64,000 bases of DNA, from NCBI GenBank assembly GCA_019802505.1, contig JAFMOC010000026.1:2047501-2111500 (forward strand), given 5' to 3'. The stretch's first letter is position 1. Each line of letters begins with the position of its first letter. The notes under the pieces are model-generated. The model searched no databases and was not told the origin of the DNA. It worked only from the letters and a program-made list of their open reading frames with translations. The translations under genes were made by a program, and so were the position numbers. The stretch is from Corydoras sp. C115 (Eukaryota; Chordata; Actinopteri; Siluriformes; Callichthyidae). Positions 12,919 to 25,599 of this stretch are shown piece after piece.

Positions 12919-14478
12919 TATATGTCATTAGATTGTACTACCATACCAAGATAACTATGTTGAATTCACCCTATGGATTTATTAAATATTCATTTATATG
13001 TTCAAAATTAAGACTAGCTGTATGGGAAAAGAATGGGAAAAAGCCTGCAGCTCCACACACTAAGGATAAAAGGAAAAGGATGGAAAGACGTTGGGGATTA
13101 GGCAGGGATCGTTGTAGATGTGTCATCTGTCATCACCTGAGTTGCCTTTGTCTCATTATGGAAAGGAGGGCGGTGGAGCTGCTGCTTAGGACTTGCACTT
13201 AGGACGGCTCATCTTTAAGATCTTCCTCAGGTGCTGTTTACCTACCAAGTGTTTTCTGCACTGTGATTTTTATGTTTTGAGTAAAGTACTGATTAAAGTT
13301 TCTGCCTCAGGGTAAAATTGCATGTAGTTTCTTACTTTCACCAGGGACTGTTCAGATTTCTATACAAAGATTATGTTTTAGATCCTTTAGTAATTTGTAT
13401 CCTAAATTTATATAAAAGTGGTCACGCACAACCTGCAATTGTTAACACTTAAACATCAGAATGACACCATGATCATAAGGAGCATTTGCACCAAAGTTGT
13501 GTTGGCTGTTCTAACACTAAAACAATCATACCTGCCGAATATTACTGGATCCCACCAAAACCATTATGATTTCCCTACCAAAACTGACTTGAGAATAATG
13601 ATGACCTCATTTTTAACTAATGTTTGGTTTTGATCAGTCCAATTGCATTTATTTGAGTTAGTCCTGTGTTTGTTGTTGGTGCTATTGGTGCTTTACATGT
13701 CTTTGGACTGTGGAAGGAGACCTTTAGCTGCCAGAGAAACATACAAACATCAGGTAGAAATGCCACCTGCGCAAAAATCAATTCTGGGACATGATTGTGA
13801 GCTATACCAACAGGATCAACTGTTTTACTGATGGTTGCCTCTGATTATGAACCCTGTAAAGGAGAGGGAAGAAAAAGATCAACCTCACTGTGTTATCACT
13901 GGCTTTTCTATTTCTCATAAACACCTATAGCTGAATGTGCTTTATTTGGGTAAACTCAAAATTTATGATTACTGTTTATCGAGCTTCTTCATGGCAGATA
14001 CACTAGGTATGCATTTATTTAACATATTTAGTAATTAAACATTAAAAATTTGTGTTAATAGGTTTTCAAACAAGTATTAATGGCATATAAATCATCCACA
14101 ATCAAGCTGGATTACGTGCAGCCAGAACAATCAATGCCTGTTTTGGAAAGACACACTTTTATTGATTACTCAGTAATACCATTGTAAACCTTTTATTTCT
14201 GTACAGAAGGCAAGTTAGAGTTTCACTTCTTAAGTGCATATTCTTAAGTCTAGGTCTGCATAAGTACACATGGTGCTGTGGTACTAACATCATAAATGTG
14301 TATGTATACTGTACAAAAAAAAAACATTAGCTGACAAAATGTCACTGGAAGCTTGGTAAATTTTAAAATCTTTCTGAATGATAACAATTCTATATACTCT
14401 GCCAAAAAAAATAGAAAAGGGAATATTATGACAAGGTCGACTGTCAATTGAAATAAACTTTTTAAAATAAATGTATAG
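12919..14478. other. Spacer with possible regulatory patch at 13060-13260
   Basis: No gene. At 13060-13260 there is a GC-richer, repeat-free patch (gtcatctgtcatcacctgag, gaaaggagggcggtggagct). A relic of the main SINE is likely near 13700 (tttggactgtggaaggaga). Confidence 0.3.
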
Positions 14479-14490
14479 CACAACATAGTT

Positions 14491-14642
14491 CATTCATTAA
14501 TTCATTCATTATCTTCCACTTTATCCTATATTAGGGTAGAGGGGGGGGGGGGGGGGGGGGGGTTCCCCATGCCCATCCAGGGGAGAACGTTTTGAGCGCT
14601 GGGCAGATACACCCAGGACAGGGCGCTAATCTATCGCTGGGC
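14491..14642 (-). repeat. SINE, 5'-truncated, with internal G22 run
   Basis: The 3' part only, minus strand. The 12-base target duplication cacaacatagtt flanks it at 14479-14490 and 14643-14654. At 14541-14562 the body motif that is usually ggtggggttcccc has expanded to an uninterrupted run of about 22 G. Confidence 0.92.
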
Positions 14643-14654
14643 CACAACATAGTT

Positions 14655-15577
14655 ATAAAAAGTTATTTCTATGTTTTGCAGCTTTACTATATTTAAAAAA
14701 TTTACAAAAAAGCATTTATCATTCTGTTCAGCATCCACTTAAAGTGATAAAATGTTTCATTATTTAACGTCATTGATATTATACAGAAGTGTACTGTTGC
14801 ATAATGTAAATATAGATATATAAAGACTTCTTATTTCGATTTTAGTTAAATTTATAAGTCAGATATCTACGTGCTTTTGGACATTTAAAGTAATTTTCCA
14901 AAGGGCTGGTTGCAACTGAATGAACAGGAGTGTGGGAGCTCACTGGAGAAGGATTGAGTAAACTGGTAGTCACTAGCACATTCCTGTGCTGGTGTTAACC
15001 TTTAATGCAGTTGGGTCATTAGAATGCCAGTCTCTGGTTGCTGTGGTGCTGTATTTGAGCTTTGTGAATGCGAAGACGTTCTCTAAACATTCAACAGTGC
15101 AAGCAAACAACCCCCCCCTCCCTTCACCTCCTATTCAATTGAATACTCAATCAGCCCCCCTAGAAACAGCTCCCTGAACAAAATACATGTTCAGACGGGC
15201 TCTACATCATTCAAGGAAAACCTATCATGTCCTTTTGTCCCAAACTGGAATGACAAGGGTGTACGACAATATAAAACAATTTTACCTGCTAATTAAAATA
15301 GAGTGGATCTTGTTAATTGTGGTGTATATTTGGAGCTTTGTGACCTACCATTTTTGCCCTTTTATGTTGGCACATTTAGGTAACAAACAATTTCCTAAGA
15401 CTGTTTGTTTCTAGGTCAAATCTAAGGGTCATTTTCACATATTGCCAATTTCCGTACCACTCACTCAGATGGTCTAACCAAGTAAATCAATAAAAATATG
15501 GCAGTCTAAAATATATTTGGCTAGCACAGACATATATATAAAAAAAAAACAATTTTAGCCCTAAATATTGCTTTAAA

Positions 15578-15628
<51 letters not shown>

Positions 15629-16289
15629 TTATTTTTTTTTTTTTTAAATATTTATAATAATTGTAATAATAATTCTGTTAAAAAACTACAAATACAAGGT
15701 TTTTTTTTTTTATAAACACGCAGTACTATATAGGAACACCTGTTCTCTAACTCATTCTTACAATTATTATGTCAGCCAATTATTTGTTTGCAGTGCATTA
15801 CACAAAATTATGCAGATACAAATAATGTTTTCAACATGCATAGAAAAATGTGGTCATTTTGGTGTTAACAAACTTGATCTATAACTTAATTCAACTTTTA
15901 AACAATACCTAACAGTACATAAAAAAACTGAATCAAACAAATACGATGCAAATATTAAACATGGTAATTTATAAACTAAGGAAAATGATCCAATATAACA
16001 TCTCCGTGAGTGGCAAACTTATAAAAACCTTTAGGATTAAAAGATAATTTAGAGGTTGAATTCAAGTCAGGTGTAAGTCAGTTCTCTGTAAGTGGGCACC
16101 ATGTTTTATCTAATCAAATTTAGATTTTACAACATATATTTGTGGAAAAATATAATAGTAAGTACAAAGAATATTCCTTAGAACCTCTGTAGAAGAAATT
16201 GGCTGAAATTACCCCGATATTTTGCATATTTATGAGATTTTTTATTTTGTTAGGAATAAAATCAAAAGGTTAAACAATCAGTGTTGAGT
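14655..16289. other. AT-rich spacer, nothing recognised
   Basis: Apart from the A/TA/T tract at 15571-15655 I see no gene, element or signal. Confidence 0.5.
15571..15655. repeat. A-run, TA-run, T-run self-complementary tract
   Basis: About 21 A, then about 14 TA units, then a T-rich run of about 14. The whole tract is nearly its own reverse complement and could form a long cruciform or hairpin. Confidence 0.88.
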
Positions 16290-16720
16290 CTCAGCTGGAA
16301 TTCCTTTTGCGGCAGTTTAACTTTCATCTTGTAATACCTTTCTGTTTACCTACTGACAAGTTAATTCACATGCATGAGAGCAGAAAGAGGAGTCTTGTGG
16401 ATCTTTCCCATCGTGTTTCAAGCGGCCGGCCACTGTCTCCTCTCTCAAGCGGGCTTTTCACACCGGCTTTAGGAAGCTGTTTAAGGTATTTGCTCTTCCG
16501 CACCCCCTCTCCGCCCTCAAGTTTTTTTCATCTATTCAACTGCAGCAGCCAAATCCAGGGAGGCAGCACTTGTTGATATCTCATAAAATGCTTACATGAG
16601 TCATCCAGGCCCAGATGCATCGTACGTGTTATTTGAACAGCTGCATTTTCACTCTTAGTTATTGCTACCATTGTCAGGCTGCCATCCACTCGTTTTCTTT
16701 ATATTTGTTTCATCTGAGGT
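16290..16720. other. Candidate conserved non-coding element (strongest)
   Basis: About 430 bases with clearly higher GC and several CpGs (tttcaagcggccggccactg, caagcgggcttttcacaccg, ttccgcaccccctctccgcc) amid AT-rich DNA. No known repeat and no intact exon structure. Words such as tcacatgcatgagagcag and aacagctgc (E-box) fit an enhancer. Confidence 0.35.
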
Positions 16721-17226
16721 TTCCTGGAGAACTGAAAAAAATGTAAGATCTATTAGAAAGTCAATCATTTTTTTTAAACCTCAGAATAAATACTCTTTGT
16801 ACCCTGCCTAGTTTCCTAGATCAGCTAGGTCAACATATGCGATATGGCCAAATTTATGTGGATGTTCCTCTTCAAATATGTAGTTTCAACTTTGGCAAAA
16901 TTTCACAGAGAGAAATTTGCTTTTTTATTGACCATGCTTTTCAGAAAATATAGGTGAGCTCTGCAGGGCATGGTTTGACAACCCCAGTGAAGGCACTTCT
17001 ATTAAATTGGTGTTTCAGTTGCAAGCCAGCTATCAGTCATGCAACTAATGGCCAGATCGGCTAGGCTGGACAGGGTTCATCCTAGCATCTCAGCAAATTC
17101 AGTGCTGGTCTTGCCATGTCAGTTTCTAGTTCTTACTTTGTTTATTATATTTCCTTCTACAGATTTACAGTATCGGTGCATGCTTTCTGGTGTATGTTAG
17201 ACACAGTGGTGTGGTGCTATCATTTT

Positions 17227-17229
<3 letters not shown>

Positions 17230-17257
<28 letters not shown>
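17230..17257. repeat. (TG)n microsatellite
   Basis: About 14 TG units, uninterrupted. Confidence 0.9.
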
Positions 17258-17260
<3 letters not shown>

Positions 17261-17659
17261 TGTGGATTAATTGGGTTGGGTCTAAGGTCATCACTGTAGA
17301 TATGAAGCATGTGTCATCTTGAAAAAAAAAGAAAAGTTAAGATGATAAATTTAAATAGCAGACAGAATATTACGCAGTGCAGCATTAGACTTATCTGACT
17401 GCATTAGCATAATTAAATGAGGCTTAAAACCATGAATCAGGAATTTTTACACAAATTAGTGACAATGTGGAGAGTTATTTAGCGGGCAAACATTCCATCA
17501 CATTCCACCACAAAAGATGAGCATATGTCTGTGATTTTGCATATGTACATACAACACACCACTACCAAATCACTGCAGTGCTGAGAATCATTCACCACTT
17601 AAATAAAATCTCTGTGGTAGACCAAATTATTCTATAATTATATATATTTTGAGGTACAC

Positions 17660-17664
<5 letters not shown>

Positions 17665-17743
<79 letters not shown>
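17665..17743. repeat. (TA)n microsatellite
   Basis: About 40 uninterrupted TA units, one of the longest arrays in the window. Confidence 0.92.
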
Positions 17744-17750
<7 letters not shown>

Positions 17751-19177
17751 CATATTCCTTTATTGGGGAGGAATAATTTTGAAGGGTTTTGATTTGATTT
17801 TGACCCAATGATTCATGCAAATCTCATTAACAAATTATTACTGGCATAGAGCCTTTATCAGGTGACCTCAAGCTTATTCAAAATTAATTTATGAGGAATA
17901 AACAAGGGCCAGATGTAAAGTTAAATCATGAATAATTGATTTGCTTCTAAATAGAACTGACAGCATATTAGGTGTTTTTTTTTGTAAATATGCAAAAATG
18001 CTAGCTAGGGTCATATTTGATGATTGTTGTGTACTGTAGAATAGAAGGTTTAGGGTCAATAAAGTGCAGTATTTACTGTTAGCTAATTTATTCTAAGAAT
18101 GGTCAAATATCAATAAACTGTCTTTATTATGTAAAATTTCAATGATTACTGAAATGTGCTGCTTCATTCAAACACACTCTCCAGAGCCAAACAAATTCCT
18201 CATTAAGTTAGAAGCTCTGAAGTTGCTTGTTAGTCGACTCTGTCCTTCTGTGGATTCATCTTTTCACTGCTCTGTTCTGTCTCCTGAACTAGTCCCCACG
18301 GCCCCCCACATTATTTACAACTGAATGGGAGACCTCAAACATCCTTTTCCTGCTTTTTCACATCTACAGAGTGAGAGGAGAAAAAAATTCAATTAGTATT
18401 TGTGTGGTGCATATACAAACATAAGACACGTCCACTGAAAGGCACATTGAAAAAAGGGAGACTAGAGTGTTTAAGGGTTTTATTTTCATTAACCTGATAT
18501 ATCAAGTTAAAACACATTATCTGCCTTTGACCAACAACTGCCAATTTAGTTTTATGCTTCATGGGGATGGTCAAAGTGTATGTAAACCACTGAGAACATC
18601 CTAGATGTGTACATATAAGTGATTTAATTTCTATACACATTATAAGAAGGATAATGTAATGTATTTAAAGGTTTATATTTATTTTACAAGAATAAGTAAA
18701 AAGAAATTGAATTATTTAAATTAGATGGTGTCCTTTATATCTTGTTTAGAGTCCGGTCAATGGTCTGGTGCTTTCAAAATATTTCTTTTTTAAAAAGTCT
18801 TGTTTTCTAACTCTTGTTTTGTTCATTTTTAAATTTTAAATTTGAGTGTCCTCAAACAGTTAGCTTTTTATCCAGAGTGTTCAGTGTTTTTTTTTTTTTT
18901 TTTTAATACAATTTAATACAAATTGCTCGCATAAAATTGAAGCAGCAAACTACTGTGAAAACCAAGCTCTGTGCAAATTTGGACATAACTGCACATGCAA
19001 GTGATGAATGTTGTTCCATAGGGGTCAATGTTGAGGCTTTTGTTTTATATGCTTTCTATAGGATCCATATTTTGCAGACATTAAAGTATTTTTTATTCAT
19101 GCTAAGGACACAACATTTGCTTATATCAGCTAAACTAGGTGAGAAATTTTTTTTTTTAAATTAACCTAAAATTTATT

Positions 19178-19398
19178 GCAATGGTATAGTGGTTAGCATA
19201 TCCACCCCTCAGAGCTGGAAATCCAGGTTAGATTCCTGATCTGGGCAGAGTTTCCTCATGTGTTTTCTCTGGGTTCTCAAATCTCCTCCCATAGTCCAAA
19301 AACATAAATTCATTGGAAATTAAATGGTCTAAATTGCCCCATCTAATTTGCCCCTATAAACTGTGTGTATAAACTGTGTGCGGATGCTGATTCTTTCA
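19178..19398 (+). repeat. SINE, old degenerate 5' part
   Basis: Recognisable from tagtggttagca, the cctcagagctgg segment and ctcccatagtccaaaaacat. It is strongly diverged, with no tail or clean target duplication. Confidence 0.75.
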
Positions 19399-19580
19399 CT
19401 TCTTTACCTGCATAACATCAAGTTGGGAATACTTTTTAATTGCAGAAGATATAATATATCCTTTTATTACTTGTAGATTTGTAAATGCCTTCCTAACAAA
19501 TAAATAATAAATGTCATGGTTTAGAATGCAAATACTGATTTTAACTCAGGTTTTAATTAATTAATGTTTTAACTAAGGGT

Positions 19581-19726
19581 TGCCCAGCGATGGATTGGCG
19601 CCCTGTCCTGGGTCTATCTGCCCAGCGCCCGAAACATTTTCCCCTGGATGGGCATGGGGAACCCCACCGCGACCCTACTAGAGGATAAAGCGGGAGATAA
19701 TGAATGAATGAATTAATTAATTAATA
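19581..19726 (+). repeat. SINE 3' fragment with 10-bp target duplication
   Basis: Only the last third, from tgcccagcgatggattggcg to the (TGAA)n tail. It is flanked by aactaagggt at 19571-19580 and 19727-19736, so the truncation happened at insertion. Confidence 0.92.
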
Positions 19727-19736
19727 AACTAAGGGT

Positions 19737-20690
19737 AAGGATTTACCTCAATCCCCAACAACATTTATACTGTTCGGATTAGTTTATTAACATAGAATTG
19801 ACATCCACCTGGTCCTTCTTCAGAACAACCACCATTCTTATGTGAAGCTATCATCAAACTTTATGTGGTCATTTTTCAAGGTTCACAATTAGGAACAGTA
19901 TTTAGATTTAGTAATTTCATGTATCTCAGGACCTGATAAAAAAAAGTTATCCTGAAGATAAAAACATTCTGAAAGTTCTGGCAGGCAGATGACATCATCC
20001 ATGTGAATGAATGAGAGCGCCATCACAGCGGTAGATGGCTGTCAGGAGCTGCTGCCAAACTCTCTGCTTATTCACAGAGCAGTTTAATTAGAGTTGCTTC
20101 TAAAAAGCCTGCAGTGGTTTGCACTGAGTTCCATATTCCTAAGTGCAGTGCAGAGAAAGAGGGAGGGAGTCTAATCGATAAAGCATGTCGCTTATTAACA
20201 GAAAAATCACTTGGTACTTACCAAAGTTTTAAAGTCTTCTGGAAATATAATGAATATTTAACAATGTAAGTGTTGAAATGTGTAAACAGAAAACAATAAT
20301 TAGTTTTTATTAAAATCATTTAGGTATTTGTATCATTGGAATGTAAGTCAACACTTGCAATTATTATGGGCAGTTGTTAAAATCATTTAATATGCATTGT
20401 AAAACATAGTTTGGTGGCTCACTTATAAATAATTTTGTCAAACACTGACATACAAATAAATTAAACTAATTAAATATATCCTAACCAATCCATTAAAGAA
20501 CTGTGACCATTAGGCCACCACTTGAATAAGCCTGTCTACAGACAACTTTCTCTGGCATGTTGGGAAATGGTTCTAAAGAAACAGAAATGCATTTATAAAA
20601 AATCAGGAATAATAAATGAAAATACTGCAAAGTTCAAACTTATAGAGAAATAAATTAATTATGTACAATGTATAATTAATACATTGACAA
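19737..20690. other. Spacer with candidate conserved non-coding element at 19975-20180
   Basis: At 19975-20180 the sequence is unique and GC-richer, with gcagatgacatcatccatgt (CRE/AP-1-like tgacatca), gagcgccatcacagcggtag, gtcaggagctgctgccaaac and cagtttaattagagttgc (homeodomain core taatta). The rest of the stretch is AT-rich with nothing recognised. Confidence 0.3.
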
Positions 20691-20708
20691 ATCTTTATTA
20701 TTATTATC

Positions 20709-20850
20709 ATTCATTCATTCATTCATTCATTCATTATCTTCCGCTTTATCCTCTATTAGGGTCGCGGTGGGGTTCCCCATGCCCATCCAGGGGAGAACGT
20801 TTCAGGCGCTGGGCAGACACACCCAGGACAGGGCGCCAACCTATTGCTGG

Positions 20851-20884
<34 letters not shown>

Positions 20885-21077
20885 CACTACATGGAGCAAT
20901 TTGGAGAACTCAATTGACTTGATCCATGTTTTTAGACTGTGGGAGGAAACCAGGGAACCCGGAGGAAACCCACACGGACACGGGGAGAACATGGAAACTC
21001 CACCCAGATGGGGATTCGAACCGGGAAACCCTAGCGCTGAGAGGCGAACGTGCTAACCACTAAGCCACCATGCCGCC

Positions 21078-21078
<1 letters not shown>
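20709..21078 (-). repeat. SINE, full length, with CA expansion
   Basis: Complete minus-strand copy from its (TGAA)n tail at 20709 to the head (gccgccc) at 21078. The internal GT-rich stretch has expanded to a (CA)n tract at about 20851-20880. The head directly abuts an (ATT)n array. Confidence 0.95.

Positions 21079-21130
<52 letters not shown>
21079..21130. repeat. (ATT)n microsatellite next to SINE head
   Basis: About 17 perfect ATT units, starting at the last base of the SINE head. The SINE probably inserted into an existing ATT array, because short ATT units also precede its tail at 20697-20707. Confidence 0.9.
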
Positions 21131-21131
<1 letters not shown>

Positions 21132-21972
21132 GAAATACATGTGGTTATCTTCTTTTGCTTCCAAAAAGATTTTCTACAAGACTTTCTAAAGTGTACTATG
21201 TAGTTCTGAAAATATGTATGAGGTCCAGTAAATACCAAACAGATGTTAAACAAGATGCCCCTGTTGATAAGATAGACTTGGTGATAAGATCAGACTTGTA
21301 TCAGAAATTTTTGAACAAGGTCACAGTTAGAATGGACATGATGGGGCTTTCCCAATCTGTTTCACAGTCTAAAACATCCTGTATATGTAACAGAATATCT
21401 GTGACTTCCTTTTGTCTATACTAGCAATGTAGCATTCTGCACAAATTTTAAACCCTCAGTGCTGGGACATTTTCTTTCTAGAGGGACACGTTCTCAGCAT
21501 GAAGCTACTGTCCTATTGCATCCCATACATTGTGTTTTTTTTATTATTACCACTCCTATATTACCTTCATTTGTTTGTCTGTGTGTCTGGTAAAAAGTTT
21601 GCAAATGCTATTTCACTTTCTGTTATCTGATTAAGCTGAAACTTTGCACAATTGTTCATCATCAATGACAATGAACCAAAAAAAAAAAAATTTATTAACT
21701 AATTAGTGGTAATTCATTAATTTTTGTTTTTTATGGATACATTGCCCATTTTCTAAAAAATTGTATATTTCACAAGAAGAATATATTTATGATAAAGTCA
21801 TTTAACATGATATAGGGGTGGGTTTTACAAAAAAAAAAAAAATTTATATTTTGCTTGTTTTCTTGTCTCTCAAGGGACACCTCAGCATGAGGCTACATTC
21901 TCTATTGTTTTTATTATGTTTATTTTAATAAACATTTCAAACTTTTATTTGTCTCTTGTTGTTTTCTGTCAC

Positions 21973-22325
21973 GGCGGCACGGTGGCTTAGTGGTTAGCAC
22001 ATTCGCCTCTCAGCACTAGGGATTTCCGGTTCGAATCCCTATCTGGGTGGAGTTTCCATGTTCTCCCCGTGTCTGCGTGGGTTTCCTCCGGGTTCTCCGG
22101 TTTCCTCCCACAGTCCAAAAACATGGATCAAGTCAATTGAATTCTCAAAAATTGCCCGATATAGAGTGTGTCTGTGTGAGTGAGTGTGTGTGTGCCCAGC
22201 GATGGATTGGCGCCCTGTCCTGGGTCTATCTGCCCAGCGCCCGAGAAATTCTCCCCTGGATGGGCATGGGGAACCCCACCGCGACCCTAATAGAGGATAA
22301 AGCGGGAGATAATGAATGAATGAAT
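21973..22325 (+). repeat. SINE, full length, with 12-bp target duplication
   Basis: From the cggcggcacgg head to the (TGAA)n tail, flanked by gttttctgtcac at 21961-21972 and 22326-22337. It is close to the consensus, so it is a young copy. Confidence 0.95.
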
Positions 22326-22337
22326 GTTTTCTGTCAC

Positions 22338-22958
22338 ATGTGTTTAGGTCCAGCATGCCCACATTGTCCACCTTGTGCCCAGTGACAGTGTACATTTAAC
22401 ATTAACCTCATAACTTTTATTTTTACCTAAATTCTGATCATCTGGCAGATTTAGACACAATTAAAAAATACTCTGTCACAAAAAATATGTTAACCATTTG
22501 CTGTTTGTCCAAAAAGTCAAGATGTGAGGTGTTTCAATGAATGTTTACATCATTGCAGGTTGCATTACAAAAGTTTAAGTTTGCTTTTACCAAGTAAGTG
22601 TCAGAAAGTAAACTCTGTTTCCTGTTTTAATTGCTGTCATTACAAAGTTGGCTGCGATAAACAGTTGAGGTAACAATTCCAGAATTTGAGCTAACTGAGC
22701 TGCATGTCATTGTAAGTAGGGGTTGTAGAGCAAAACCTTTGTAAAGAGAAAAGTCAATACTTGCATAAAAAGCTCTTTTTAAAGTAGATTTTCAGGTGCT
22801 GAAAGCTTTGGCCTGTGAAACCTTGCTGCTTTGTAAGTTAACATTTTAAATGTTTGAAACATGTGGCAACATGTAAAATTCTTGTGGGATCTTGTTTTTT
22901 GACTAATGAGTTCATCACCCTATCTTGAAAAGCAGGCTAGTAAAGACTGCATGTAGCC

Positions 22959-23005
<47 letters not shown>

Positions 23006-23481
23006 CTTAACATGATTGACAGAAATGAGCAGCTGAAGTTTGTATAGCGCATACCATTATTGTAAAGAGCTTTAGGCTGACAGACTCATGATAGAATGTG
23101 TTACACTAATCTGTATTTATACTATAACCTGTTAAAGAATGACTTATATGTACTGACAGGGTACAGAAGTAATTATTCTCATGGATTGATTGTGTAAAAA
23201 GTGTAAAGTAGTGATTCTCAAGTCTTGGCCTAAAGACACTCTTCATGAGCATATTTAACGCAAGACAAAACTAGAGAAAAAGAGTCCACTAGTGAAAATG
23301 CTTCTGTTTATTGTTTTGGAGTTTAACATCTTGACAGCTTAAAGGGCATTTAATCTTTAGTTTACCTACGAACATGTCTTTGTAATGTGGTAGTAAACTG
23401 GAGTTTCCAGATGAAACCTATTCAGACTATACACAGAAAGACCTATGTCTGTCCCACCCAAGATTTGGAGCCAACTTCTTT
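22338..23481. other. Spacer, nothing recognised
   Basis: Only the TG microsatellite at 22965-23004 stands out. Confidence 0.5.
22965..23004. repeat. (TG)n microsatellite
   Basis: About 20 TG units with one early interruption. Confidence 0.9.
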
Positions 23482-24060
23482 CCTTAAAACTAAAGTCAAG
23501 TTCAAGTTAATTTACTTATATAGTGCTTTTTACAATAGTACATTATTACAAAGCAGCTTTACAGTATTCCAAGCCTGAACCCATAAAGAGCAACCCGGAG
23601 CATCAGAATCAACAAAAACCTTCCTGTTACATTGTTTTTTGAGGAAGAAACCTTGACAAAGGGGACTCATCCTCCTTGAGCCACCGGCCAGCGTCAACCG
23701 TGTAGCACAGCCATGGACAGATTGTGCAGTGATCCATTTTCAAAAAGTCGAAAAACTGTATCAGAACAGTGAGACCATACTGGCAGGACTGCAATGCCAC
23801 TAGTCCAACAGAAATCCAAGTTCTGTCTAGTAATTGTTATAGCTGCAATGATCTGGAAGTGTTGTGGATGAAGAAAATGTGTTTTCAATCTACTTTTAAA
23901 AATTAATAGTGATTGAGAATCACAAACAGGAACTGAAAGGTTATTCCAAAGTTGAGGAGACTTGAGGGAGAATGCACTTCCACTAGCAGTGATTTCATTA
24001 ATTCTAGGAGCTAAAAGTAAACCAGCACCTTTAGATGGGAGCTCATGTTAGGTTACTCAT
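23482..24060 (-). mobile_element. L2-like LINE 3' end (end of RT and 3' UTR)
   Basis: Reading on the minus strand, the last part of a reverse transcriptase reading frame (related to the better preserved copies at 26 and 28.5 kb) is followed by the typical fish LINE 3' UTR: ggctcaaggaggatgag, then gtaaagctgctttgtaat, then gtaaaaagcactatataag and a short aacttg repeat tail. The coding part is broken. Insertion with loss of the 5' end is normal for this class. Confidence 0.7.
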
Positions 24061-25085
24061 CCTCATCAAGCAGCAACATTTACTGTGCAGAACATTGATG
24101 TACAGACAGGGCTGGACTGAGACAAAAAATTCTACTTTGGCACTTTTGGCCCCATAATTAGCAGAGCACAACCGACTAGTAATTTATGTGCTCCCTGAAA
24201 GAAAGTATTTTACTATTATTTGAACCCAACTCTAATTATTGTTGTACTTTATTCTGTATCTTAAGGTTACATTTTTATTTGTTGATAATAATCAGAAAAG
24301 GCTCATAGTAATGCTTAACACCGAAACAAGAGAACCGAAAAGAAAAGACTGAAAAGGCTTCAGACATGCTTATAACCAAATAAATAATGAATAAATAATA
24401 ACAGCATCATATTATTAAAATAAACTTTAGGTTTATTTAAAACATTCAGTTAATCATTACTTTAGAAGGCTAGTAAATTGATTTTGGTAAAAAAAACATT
24501 GTGGAAAGCAAATAAGTAAATTTACTCAACACATACACATACTATAGTTCTACCTATTCTATTTCAAGCAAAATGTATGATCAACATCCTAAATAGAATA
24601 TGTCAAAACTACAAGTAATCTCTATGTTCTAGATTTTATAAATCCTCTACTGAGTATTATGGAATGTTCCCAACAACTTGGTGAAGAGTGGTGGGAAGCT
24701 CAAAGTAAAGAAGTAAGGTAAATGTGTCTTAACACTGAAATGTTAATGAATTTTACTGAGGTATAATGTTGGTTAAAATATGTGGGCTGTGCTGGGCAAA
24801 TTACTTATAAAATGTAGTGAGCTATGCTATTAGTTACTTAATCAATGAATAAATCAAGCTTCACTTCACAAAAGCTACCATCCATAAATATATAGCAAGC
24901 TAAGTTACACTAATGTTAGATCAATGCAAAATGACAGTCAGATACATTGATTAAAACCTTAATTGAAAAAGATTTGATGGTCTAACACAAAATATGATCT
25001 ATAATATTCAGTCAGAATAATTGGAGCTTATTGATAAAAAAAAACACCTACATATATGCTAATCTAATTTCACAATGATAATATC

Positions 25086-25423
25086 CATCCATCCATCCAT
25101 CCATTATCTTCTGCTTTATCCTATATTAGGGTTGCAGGGAGGTTCCCCATGCCCATCCAGGCACTAGGCAGATACACCCAGGACAGGGCGCCAATCTATC
25201 GCTGGGCACACACTCACTCACACATACACACTCTATAATGGATCAAGTCAATTGAGTTCTCCAAATTACCCCCAATTTGGAGAACTCAATTGACTTGATC
25301 CATGTTTTTGGACTGTGGGAGGAAACCAGAGAACCCGGAGGAAACCCACACAGACACGGGGACAACATGGAAACTCCACCCAGATGGGGATTCGAACCGG
25401 GAATCCCTAGCGCTGAGAGGCGA
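25086..25423 (-). repeat. SINE private to duplicate A, with internal palindrome
   Basis: The minus-strand copy is ATGG-tailed and truncated at the head. The 11-base target duplication atgataatatc lies at 25075-25085 and 25424-25434. The empty site is visible in units B (about 27782) and C (about 30522). Between 25238 and 25303 it carries a perfect 30-base inverted repeat with a 6-base spacer, so part of the body is present in both orientations. Confidence 0.93.
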
Positions 25424-25599
25424 ATGATAATATCTACATGTAAAATTAAAAAAAAATAGGGCTCCCTGGAAGAGCATAATTTCAGCACCAGACTCTATAC
25501 CAATGATGAGCTGCGTTAAGAGACGAAATGCCAACACGTACTATTTCAGATCACCAACCCAACAAACCTGAGATTCACACCTTCATATACAAAGAATTA

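Noticed and set aside
16840..17060. Possible small DNA element beginning gatatggccaaatttatgtg
   Set aside because: The first words resemble a common fish repeat, but the following sequence does not match what I remember and no inverted end was found.
17638..17820. Frames rich in alternating Ile-Tyr
   Set aside because: Translations of (TA)n microsatellites; the same pattern occurs at 51.6, 53.2 and 58.6 kb.
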